From a virus: a DNA stretch of 30,469 nt. The stretch is from positions 1 to 30,469 of the IMG/VR virus record IMGVR_UViG_3300043468_002023, one strand, 5' to 3'. A program made the translations under genes and the position numbers. This document shows, piece after piece, positions 16,158 through 22,799 of this stretch (position 1 is the stretch's first letter; each line of letters begins with the position of its first letter). The notes below the pieces were generated by a model. The model was given only the letters and a program-made list of their open reading frames with translations. It did not search any database and was not told the origin of the DNA.

Positions 16158-16558
16158 ATATCCGTAGATGGATCGAAGTAAGTTTTCAGAAAGAAGGTAT
16201 ACACAAGTATCCTGCAGCAGCCGAAGATCCCAAACTAGCTACTGGCGGTTGGGATGATGTTAGTTTCCTGGCAAATCCACATCGTCACATGTTCCATTTC
16301 AATGTTAGGCTCGAAGTAGAACACAACGATCGCGATGTTGAATTCATTCAGTTCAAGCGCTGGCTGGAGAGGCTGTATTCACAGGGTACGCTGGAGCTTG
16401 ATTATCACAGTTGTGAAATGATGGCCGAAGAACTAATCGAACAAATCATGACGACCTATCCAAATCGTGACATTGAGGTTCGAGTATTCGAAGATGGTGA
16501 AAATGGCGCCATACTGACTGCCAGTCGCGATCGTCAGTGGAGAATTGTTGAACTATGA
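16154..16558 (+). CDS. Unknown protein, possibly T-fold (QueD-like)
   Basis: This 134-residue protein has no firm family. Its order of features is reminiscent of a tunnelling-fold (QueD/PTPS) protein. A strand ANPHRHMFHFNVRLEVEH (residues ~40-57, with H43, H45, H48) recalls the HGHNY strand. DVEFIQFKRWLERLY (61-75) recalls the D-F-x-x-L-K helix. SCEMMAEELIEQI (86-98) recalls the T-x-E-N-L-A helix, and DIEVRVFEDGENGAIL (106-121) the V-x-V-x-E strand. The match is by eye and catalytic residues are not conserved. It starts inside the dpdA stop (ATGA) and its stop overlaps the cupin gene, so it may act with DpdA, for example in substrate handling. Confidence 0.6.
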   Translation: MNIRRWIEVSFQKEGIHKYPAAAEDPKLATGGWDDVSFLANPHRHMFHFNVRLEVEHNDRDVEFIQFKRWLERLYSQGTLELDYHSCEMMAEELIEQIMTTYPNRDIEVRVFEDGENGAILTASRDRQWRIVEL

Positions 16559-16926
16559 TAGCCGAACCAATGACCGATGACTTTAGCATCGAAGGACATA
16601 AGGTTGTTAGAGTTGCCAGGAATTGGGGGCACTACAAAGTATTGCAGGAGTATCCTGGCGTAAAGGTCAAAGAACTTCTGGTTGAGCCCGGTCAGAGTCT
16701 TAGCCTGCAACGGCATTTCCACAGAGCAGAATTTTGGATTGTAGTTGATGGTAACGGTATGCTAGAACTAGACAATAAAAAACTAGAGCTCAAGCCACAG
16801 ACAACCGTTACCATTAAACCACTCCAATGGCACAAATTGTGGAACACCAGCAATCGACTTTTACGCCTAGTTGAGATACAATATGGGTCTGAATGTGACG
16901 AAGCCGATATTGAAAGGAAAACATGA
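16555..16926 (+). CDS. Cupin, mannose-6-phosphate isomerase type II-like
   Basis: This 123-residue single-domain cupin resembles the C-terminal isomerase domain of bifunctional mannose-1-phosphate guanylyltransferase/mannose-6-phosphate isomerase (ManC/XanB). Signature: VKELLVEPGQSLSLQRHFHRAEFW with metal ligands H54, H56 and E59, then H93 in PLQWHKLWN, and the ending EIQYGSECDEADIER. It would interconvert fructose-6-phosphate and mannose-6-phosphate. The guanylyltransferase half is absent here. With the GT-B transferase and GDP-mannose dehydratase that follow, it forms a GDP-mannose-derived sugar cassette. It overlaps genes at both ends by four nt. Confidence 0.85.
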   Translation: MIAEPMTDDFSIEGHKVVRVARNWGHYKVLQEYPGVKVKELLVEPGQSLSLQRHFHRAEFWIVVDGNGMLELDNKKLELKPQTTVTIKPLQWHKLWNTSNRLLRLVEIQYGSECDEADIERKT

Positions 16927-18002
16927 AGAACTTTTATATTGTGGACATTGAGCCCTTGGATAATAGGTACACCAAGCAATGGCGTACCTGGATTCCTAAG
17001 GTCGCCCAAGAGTATCTGGGCGAAGGGTTCAAAGTGGTGAACATAGCCGGCGAAGAAGGTGAATACAAGAAGCCCGAACCCGGCGCATTTTTTGACTTTT
17101 TAGGTACTTGCAAATACAAGGCCAGTCAGACCATTCGTATTGCCGAGCTCTTTGAGCAAGGCAAAGTTCGGGATGGTGATATCTTCTACTTTACTGATGC
17201 CTGGAATCAGACCATTCACTTCCTGAAGTACATGGCTGAACTCAAAGACATACAAATCTATACTGCAGGTATCTGGCATGCTGGTGCCTATGATCCTACA
17301 GACATCTTGGGTGTTAAGATCAAGAATAAGCCCTGGGTCTATGGTTTTGAAGCATCTAGTTATTATGCTTTTGACATTAACTTCTTTGGTTCACATTACA
17401 ATAAAAACCTTTTCTTGCAAACACTAGGGCTGGAATCCCAAGAAAGAGTACTAGGTAGATGTGTAAGTCCTGGAGCCTATTGTCTGGAATGGATTCGTGA
17501 CCTTAAGAACGACCATGCCAAAGAGAACATAGTTGTATTTCCGCATCGGCTGAATTACGACAAAGCACCCTATGTGTTCGATGAAATTGCTGCTGAAGTG
17601 CAAAAGACCAGACCTGATATTCGGTTCATCAAGACACAAGAACAGAACTTCAGCAAAGAAGAATACTATGACTTCCTCAAGACCTGCAAGGTAATCTTTA
17701 GTGCCAACAAGCACGAAAATCTTGGCATTGGTACCTTCGAAGCCATGTGCTCGGGTTGCATTCCCTTGTTGCCTGACAAACTAAGCTATCATGAAATGTA
17801 TGATCCAGTTTTCAAATATGAAGTTCAAGATAACCTTTATGACGTTGGTGCCAACAGAGAATATCTAGCACGTCGCATCATTTACTATGTTGACTACTAT
17901 GAAAATTATAGAGCCGACTTAAATAATAACATCGATAGGCTTCATGACACCTATTTCAGTGGTCGTAACATGTTTGAAATTATGAAAAGGACCTTTGTAT
18001 GA
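16923..18002 (+). CDS. Glycosyltransferase, GT-B fold (GT4-like)
   Basis: This 359-residue protein has a C-terminal nucleotide-sugar-binding domain typical of GT4-like enzymes: VVFPHRLNYDKAP (~200-212), then CKVIFSANKHENLGIGTFEAMCSGCIPLLPD (~258-288). The E-N-x-G-x-x-x-x-E-A-M-x-x-G-x-x-P core corresponds to the EX7E region that contacts the donor. The N-terminal half is an unrelated-looking Rossmann acceptor domain. The neighbouring cupin and GDP-mannose dehydratase suggest a GDP-linked donor such as GDP-mannose, GDP-rhamnose or GDP-fucose, by inference. The acceptor is unknown. It overlaps its neighbours by four nt each side. Confidence 0.82.
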   Translation: MKNFYIVDIEPLDNRYTKQWRTWIPKVAQEYLGEGFKVVNIAGEEGEYKKPEPGAFFDFLGTCKYKASQTIRIAELFEQGKVRDGDIFYFTDAWNQTIHFLKYMAELKDIQIYTAGIWHAGAYDPTDILGVKIKNKPWVYGFEASSYYAFDINFFGSHYNKNLFLQTLGLESQERVLGRCVSPGAYCLEWIRDLKNDHAKENIVVFPHRLNYDKAPYVFDEIAAEVQKTRPDIRFIKTQEQNFSKEEYYDFLKTCKVIFSANKHENLGIGTFEAMCSGCIPLLPDKLSYHEMYDPVFKYEVQDNLYDVGANREYLARRIIYYVDYYENYRADLNNNIDRLHDTYFSGRNMFEIMKRTFV

Positions 18003-19018
18003 GAGCAGTAATTACGGGCGTGACCGGCCAGGATGGAGCCTATCTAGCCAAACTACTTCTAGAGAAAAACTATAAGGTCTATGGAGCCTATAGGCGTACA
18101 AGTACTCCAAACTTTCATCGCATGCAAGAATTGAACATTCTTGATCATGAAAATTTAAAACTTGTAGAATGCGATTTGACAGATCTAGGAAGTTGCATAA
18201 GACTTTTGGATCAGGCCAAACCCAAAGAGGTCTATAATCTTGCAGCACAGAGTTTTGTGGGAGCTAGCTTCAACAGTCCAGCAACCACAACACTCATCAA
18301 TACCATGGGCCCGTTGAATTTGCTGGAAGCCATTCGTACCCTGGATCGCAAGATTAAATTCTATCAGGCCAGCACCAGTGAAATGTTTGGCAAAGTACAG
18401 ACTGTACCACAGAACGAACATACGCCTTTCTATCCTCGCAGTCCCTATGGTGTCAGCAAACTCTATGGACATTGGATTACAGTTAATTATCGAGAAAGCT
18501 ATGACATTCATGCCAACAGCGGCATCTTATTCAATCATGAAAGTCCCTTGCGCGGTCTGGAATTTGTAACCAGAAAAATTACCGATGGCCTGGCTAGAAT
18601 TCACAACAGGCAACAGCAGGTGCTTAAGTTAGGGTTCCTGGATGTCAAGCGAGATTGGGGGCACGCCGAAGATTATGTCCATGCCATGTGGCTCATGCTC
18701 CAACAATCCCAACCACGAGACTTTGTTGTATCCACTGGAACACAATACAGTGTAAGGCAATTCTGTGAAGCCAGTGCACGTGCTCTGGATTATGACCTTA
18801 TCTGGGAAGGCAGCGGTGTTGACGAAGTTGGCATCAATGCCAAGTCCGGCAAAGTAGTTATTCGCATTGATCCAGAATTCTATCGTCCAGCCGAAGTAAA
18901 TACCCTGTTGGGTGATAGTTCCGAAGCTCGAAAAGTCCTGGGCTGGATGCCCAAGCATACTTTTGATAGTATGGTTACCAGCATGGTCGAAGCTGACCTT
19001 CGACGCACTGCTAAATAA
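17999..19018 (+). CDS. gmd: GDP-mannose 4,6-dehydratase
   Basis: Gmd converts GDP-mannose to GDP-4-keto-6-deoxymannose, the precursor of GDP-fucose, GDP-rhamnose and related sugars. It has 339 residues, close to the usual ~345-370. It is an extended short-chain dehydrogenase with NADP-binding GVTGQDG (7-13), the family marker YRRTSTPNFHR (31-41), catalytic S125/T126 in QASTSEMFG, and Y150-xxx-K154 in RSPYGVSKLYGHW. NHESPLRGLEFVTRKI is typical of Gmd. A reductase to finish the sugar is not seen here, so the host or another phage gene may supply it. It ends the sugar cassette; a 74-nt gap follows. Confidence 0.95.
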   Translation: MRAVITGVTGQDGAYLAKLLLEKNYKVYGAYRRTSTPNFHRMQELNILDHENLKLVECDLTDLGSCIRLLDQAKPKEVYNLAAQSFVGASFNSPATTTLINTMGPLNLLEAIRTLDRKIKFYQASTSEMFGKVQTVPQNEHTPFYPRSPYGVSKLYGHWITVNYRESYDIHANSGILFNHESPLRGLEFVTRKITDGLARIHNRQQQVLKLGFLDVKRDWGHAEDYVHAMWLMLQQSQPRDFVVSTGTQYSVRQFCEASARALDYDLIWEGSGVDEVGINAKSGKVVIRIDPEFYRPAEVNTLLGDSSEARKVLGWMPKHTFDSMVTSMVEADLRRTAK

Positions 19019-19049
19019 CAGAAGCGGCCTTAAGACGCTCATCCCGCTC

Positions 19050-19057
19050 TATAAATT
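19050..19057 (+). promoter_or_regulatory. Late-promoter-like TATAAATT before queD
   Basis: This is a 7 of 8 match to TATAAATA in the 74-nt gap between gmd and queD (19019-19092), 35 nt before the queD start. The gap holds nothing else recognisable apart from the AGAGGCAAGAG ribosome region. No sigma70 -35/-10 pair is clear. Confidence 0.4.
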
Positions 19058-19092
19058 CTGCGTGTCATCAAACTTACTCCAAGAGGCAAGAG

Positions 19093-19599
19093 ATGGCTTT
19101 AATAAATACATCACATCCTTACAAATACGTTAGTACCAAAGAATATCATGATGCATTTCCCTGCGCATATCGCCAATGGCGAGCCGACAGTCATTGCAAC
19201 ATGATTCATGGTTATAGTTTTAGCATGAAATTTTACTTTGGTACCGATGATCTCGATGTTCGTAACTGGGCAGCTGATTATGGCGGCCTAAAAGAACTAA
19301 AAAAGATTCTCGAAGACCAATTCGATCATACCCTGTTGGTTGCCGAAGATGATCCTGAACTAGAAACCTTTAAACTCCTGCAAGCCAAGAAGATGGCTAA
19401 ACTAACTATACTACCAAGACTGGGTTGTGAAGGTTTGGCTGATATGTTATATAAGTATGTCAATGGTGTTTATATACCAGATATGTGGGGCCTGGGCGAA
19501 CACAATCGCTTATGGTGTTTCCGAGTAGAAGTTCGCGAAACACAAGCCAACATGGCCTATCGTGAAGGTCACAGACATTGGAACGAACAACTACTCTAA
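19093..19599 (+). CDS. queD: 6-carboxy-tetrahydropterin synthase (QueD/PTPS family)
   Basis: QueD turns dihydroneopterin triphosphate from FolE into 6-carboxy-tetrahydropterin, the QueE substrate. The 168-residue T-fold protein shows AFPCAYRQWRADSHCNMIHGYSF (residues 21-43) with the catalytic-type C35 and H39. The second His of the usual HGH is Tyr (Y41), so the zinc site may use H34 or H19. The helix DYGGLKELKKIL (62-73), DHT (78-80) and VEVRETQANMAY (145-156) are family features. This RQWRADSHC subgroup also occurs in other phages and some bacteria. It follows the gmd gap and leads into the transporter gene nine nt later. Confidence 0.87.
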   Translation: MALINTSHPYKYVSTKEYHDAFPCAYRQWRADSHCNMIHGYSFSMKFYFGTDDLDVRNWAADYGGLKELKKILEDQFDHTLLVAEDDPELETFKLLQAKKMAKLTILPRLGCEGLADMLYKYVNGVYIPDMWGLGEHNRLWCFRVEVRETQANMAYREGHRHWNEQLL

Positions 19600-19608
19600 G
19601 GAACCATT

Positions 19609-20232
19609 ATGCTCAGTAAATTATTAGACGGTGTAGATCGAAGTTTAGTATATAAGTTGATGGCAGCTCATGTCATCATCATAGCCATTAGCAATTACAT
19701 AGTTCAGTTCAAGATCGATGTCCTGGGGCATCCTCTGGCTCTGGCTGCGTTTACTTTCCCTCTGGTTGTTGTTCTTACTGACCTAACAGTTAGGTTGCTG
19801 GGCAAACAGACCGGTAGAGCTGTCATTGGTCTGGCGTTCATCCCTGCTATCCTGGTCAGCATGGCTGTTGTTAAACTAGGCGGCGCACCAGACTCAGTGG
19901 CATTCAGAATTGGCTTGGGCAGTGGCATGGCCTATTTTGTAAGCAATCTGCTGGATGTCTATGTGTTCCAATACTTCAGAGAAAAGTATACATCATGGTG
20001 GATTGCTCCTGCTTTAAGTTGCATAGTCAGTACTTTTATTGACACCTATGTATTCTTCTTTACGGCCTTTGCCTATGGCGCCAACGAATTCATGGCAGCA
20101 AATTGGCACATTGTAGCGACCAACAATAGTTGGGCAAAGATTTTAGTCAGCCTCCTGGTCATTTTACCATCATATGGCATCTTGCTGAGCCATTTGCAAA
20201 AGAAATTGAGCCATGAGCAAGCAACAGCATAA
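19609..20232 (+). CDS. yhhQ: YhhQ-type queuosine precursor transporter
   Basis: This 207-residue integral membrane protein has about six hydrophobic segments (roughly 17-34, 43-62, 70-90, 98-118, 131-155, 176-197) and short loops, the layout of the VUT/YhhQ (PF02592) family. Family-like repeats are seen: SNLLDVYVFQ (112-121) and STFIDTYVFF (141-150), along with FPLVVVLTDL in segment 2. YhhQ in E. coli imports preQ0/preQ1. In a phage next to queD and in the same region as DpdA, it would load the infected cell with base precursor across the inner membrane. Ribosome site AAGGAACC. It overlaps the next gene by 20 nt. Confidence 0.88.
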   Translation: MLSKLLDGVDRSLVYKLMAAHVIIIAISNYIVQFKIDVLGHPLALAAFTFPLVVVLTDLTVRLLGKQTGRAVIGLAFIPAILVSMAVVKLGGAPDSVAFRIGLGSGMAYFVSNLLDVYVFQYFREKYTSWWIAPALSCIVSTFIDTYVFFFTAFAYGANEFMAANWHIVATNNSWAKILVSLLVILPSYGILLSHLQKKLSHEQATA

Positions 20233-20566
20233 CGTTAAATGGGAACGTTACGACACCATTAACTTTGTTGCTGACCAAGAAGTTTTGGTCAGCAATACCC
20301 GTGAGTACGTTGATCGTGCCTATGATTTTTGTCGTAACAATAACATAGACAATCCTTCGGCCATCATAAGTTGTGCAATCATGACGGCTGCTTGGGTGTA
20401 TAGCAACATGGGCTATGTTCTGAGCAAAGGCATCATACCAGACATTCTGGGTCTCAAAGAATATGAACCCAATCCCAATGCCGTCATACATCTAAGCAAG
20501 AAGTACCAGGATATGTCGCACGATGAATTGCTGGCATGTGTCATAGAAGCTTTTTATGAAGGATAA
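20213..20566 (+). CDS. Unknown protein after the transporter
   Basis: This 117-residue protein of unknown function starts 20 nt inside the transporter gene and ends five nt before the FAD enzyme. It is mostly helical with no signal peptide. Visible features are a helix around EYVDRAYDFC (residues ~27-36), a hydrophobic helix IISCAIMTAAWVY (~49-61), and PDILGLKEYEPNPNAVIHL (~74-92). No metal or nucleotide motif is recognised. Its place between yhhQ and the oxidoreductase suggests a link with them, but nothing in the sequence shows one. Confidence 0.65.
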   Translation: MSKQQHNVKWERYDTINFVADQEVLVSNTREYVDRAYDFCRNNNIDNPSAIISCAIMTAAWVYSNMGYVLSKGIIPDILGLKEYEPNPNAVIHLSKKYQDMSHDELLACVIEAFYEG

Positions 20567-20571
20567 AGATC

Positions 20572-21744
20572 ATGAAAGTACTCGTAGTAGGTGCTGGTAT
20601 TACGGGTGTGATGTTGGCATACTATGCCTACAAAAAGGGCTTTGATGTTACCATAGTAGACCAACACGGCATAGCTACCAAGTGTAGTTATGCCAACGGT
20701 GGTCAAATCAGTGTATGCAATAGTCAGGTTTGGAATACCTGGAGTAACTTGGCCAAAGCCATAACCTGGCTAGGTCGAGAAAATGCTCCATTGTTGATTA
20801 GGCCTGATCTTGATCTAGAAAAATATTCTTGGCTCATGAAATTCTCCCGGGAAATCATCATGGGCACAGCCGATGTCAATACAGCTCGCACCATAGATCT
20901 TGGCCTACAGAGTCGCAAACTGTATGCTGAAATCATGCTGGAAATAGACAAACTTGAACAGCTAAGCAACATAGAATACAATGGCATCCTGCACATCTAT
21001 ACTGATCTTGCAGACTACAAACAGGCTCTAAATCGAACTACATTCTTCAAAAATCTAGGACTGTCCTGGCAAGACGTGCCAGCCAGCAAACTTAGCAAAA
21101 TAGAACCTTCGCTCATAGGGTTCGGCAGTAACTTGATGGGTGGAATTTTTACGCCCGAAGATTTTACTGGTGACATACATAGATTCTGTGTGCATGTTCT
21201 TACCTGGCTACAGGCCAAGGGCGTAAGATACATACCTGCCATGATAAGCACCAAAGATGAATTGCTGGATAAGTTTCCAAGCAACTTTTACATATTGAGC
21301 ACTGGAACCGAACTTCAACAGCAGGCTCAATGGTTTGATACTAATTTGGATATCTATCCAGTCAAAGGATATAGCCTAACCATTGAAGCTCCAGCCAACA
21401 ACATACCTAAGGTCAGCCTGCTTGATGAAAAGGCCAAGATCGTAAGCAGCAGATTGGGCAATAGATTTCGTGTAGCCGGTACCGCAGAGTTTACTGGGCA
21501 CAATGATGCCATTAATTCAAATCGTCTTAAACCTTTGTATGCATGGGTGCAAAAGAACTTTTCGCTTATAGATACTAGTAAGGCCAAGGAATGGGCCTGT
21601 CTAAGACCCATGCGTCCCAACATGTTGCCTGTGTGGGGCAAATTCAAATCTAGTAGCAATGTATTTTATCATGGCGGTCATGGACATTTGGGCTGGACTC
21701 TGGCACCCGCAACTGCAAAGAATTTAATTGATCAACTATTATGA
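20572..21744 (+). CDS. FAD-dependent D-amino acid dehydrogenase-like oxidoreductase (DAO/DadA family)
   Basis: This 390-residue flavoenzyme starts with a Rossmann FAD motif (VVGAGITG, residues 5-12) and an aspartate at the end of strand two (D30). SYANGGQIS (~42-50) and the C-terminal FYHGGHGHLGWTLAPATAKNLI are hallmarks of the small DadA subunit. DadA deaminates D-amino acids; relatives in the DAO superfamily include glycine oxidase ThiO and the oxidase domain of MnmC, which acts on a modified tRNA base. Such enzymes are unusual in phages. Located right after the 7-deazaguanine genes, it could act on an amino-acid or aminomethyl adduct of the base, or be an auxiliary metabolic gene; the sequence does not decide. 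Confidence 0.88.
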   Translation: MKVLVVGAGITGVMLAYYAYKKGFDVTIVDQHGIATKCSYANGGQISVCNSQVWNTWSNLAKAITWLGRENAPLLIRPDLDLEKYSWLMKFSREIIMGTADVNTARTIDLGLQSRKLYAEIMLEIDKLEQLSNIEYNGILHIYTDLADYKQALNRTTFFKNLGLSWQDVPASKLSKIEPSLIGFGSNLMGGIFTPEDFTGDIHRFCVHVLTWLQAKGVRYIPAMISTKDELLDKFPSNFYILSTGTELQQQAQWFDTNLDIYPVKGYSLTIEAPANNIPKVSLLDEKAKIVSSRLGNRFRVAGTAEFTGHNDAINSNRLKPLYAWVQKNFSLIDTSKAKEWACLRPMRPNMLPVWGKFKSSSNVFYHGGHGHLGWTLAPATAKNLIDQLL

Positions 21745-22799
21745 AAATTGCCTTGATTACGGACACCCATTTCGGTGCCCGAAGTGATAATCTGACCTTT
21801 GATGGCTTCTTTAGGGACTTTTATACACATGTATTTTTTCCGACGCTCGAAAAAAACAACATCGACACCATCATACACCTGGGTGATATCTTTGATCGTC
21901 GCAAGTATATCAATTTTAATACCCTAAAAAATTGTCGTGAATATTTCTTCGACGAACTACAGCGTCGTGGAATCTTCATGCATCTGCTGGTAGGCAATCA
22001 CGATACCTTCTTTAAGAACACCAACGACGTAAACAGTCCAGGCTTGTTGCTGGACAGTTACGACAACATCAAATGCTACGCAGAACCTTTTGAGTTGGTA
22101 GGACTCAAAGACAACATCTTGCTCATGCCCTGGATTTGTTCTGATAACTATCAGCAGTGCATGGACATGATTGAACGCACCGAAGCCAAACGATTGTTCG
22201 GTCATTTGGAAATAGCAGGCTTTGTCATGCATCGTGGTCAGGAAAGCGAAGGTGGCTTTGACCCCAAAATCTTTGCCAAGTTTGAACAGGTTTTTAGCGG
22301 GCACTTTCATCATCGCAGCACCAAGGGCAACATTACCTATCTGGGCAATCCCTATGAAATGACCTGGAATGATTATGATGATCCGCGAGGGTTTCATCTT
22401 TACGATACCAAAACACATGAACTTGAGTTCATAGAAAACCCTTATAGAATGTTTCATAGAATCGTCTATGATGATAGCAACGACATCAACAAGAACATGG
22501 AACTTAGTAACCTGAAAGAACGCATGGTGAAATTAGTGGTTGCCAACAAGACAGATTTTTCGGAATTCGATAGGTTTGTGGATCGACTCTATGCACAGAA
22601 TCCCTTAGAATTAAAAATCATCGAAGACTTTTCAGAGTTTGAATCCGAAGCACTAGACGAAGAAAATTTAAATCTCGAAGATACCATGACACTGTTAAGT
22701 CAATACGTAGACAGTCTAGAGACCGATGCCAACAAGGATCGCATAAAAACCATTCTAAAAACTCTATATGTCGAAGCACAGGATTATGAAGGCGCATGA
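21741..22799 (+). CDS. 47: Recombination endonuclease subunit gp47 (Mre11/SbcD-like)
   Basis: This is the nuclease subunit of the gp46/47 complex, which resects DNA ends for UvsX-dependent recombination and helps degrade host DNA. It has 352 residues (T4: 339). It is a calcineurin-like phosphoesterase with metal-binding motifs DTHFG (D8, H10), LGDIFDRR (D49), VGNHD (84-88) and later SGHFHHRS (near residue 187). It overlaps the preceding gene by four nt and gp46 by four nt (ATGA), keeping the subunits coupled as in T4. Confidence 0.95.
   Translation: MKIALITDTHFGARSDNLTFDGFFRDFYTHVFFPTLEKNNIDTIIHLGDIFDRRKYINFNTLKNCREYFFDELQRRGIFMHLLVGNHDTFFKNTNDVNSPGLLLDSYDNIKCYAEPFELVGLKDNILLMPWICSDNYQQCMDMIERTEAKRLFGHLEIAGFVMHRGQESEGGFDPKIFAKFEQVFSGHFHHRSTKGNITYLGNPYEMTWNDYDDPRGFHLYDTKTHELEFIENPYRMFHRIVYDDSNDINKNMELSNLKERMVKLVVANKTDFSEFDRFVDRLYAQNPLELKIIEDFSEFESEALDEENLNLEDTMTLLSQYVDSLETDANKDRIKTILKTLYVEAQDYEGA

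Noticed and set aside
18595-18600. TAGAAT with preceding TGGC in gmd, like the -10 of the twin promoters
   Set aside because: No -35 box at the right distance, and it lies inside a coding region far from a start.
19019-19092. Possible tRNA or small RNA in the gmd-queD gap
   Set aside because: No cloverleaf or strong stem could be formed by eye; only a promoter-like TATAAATT and ribosome site are seen.
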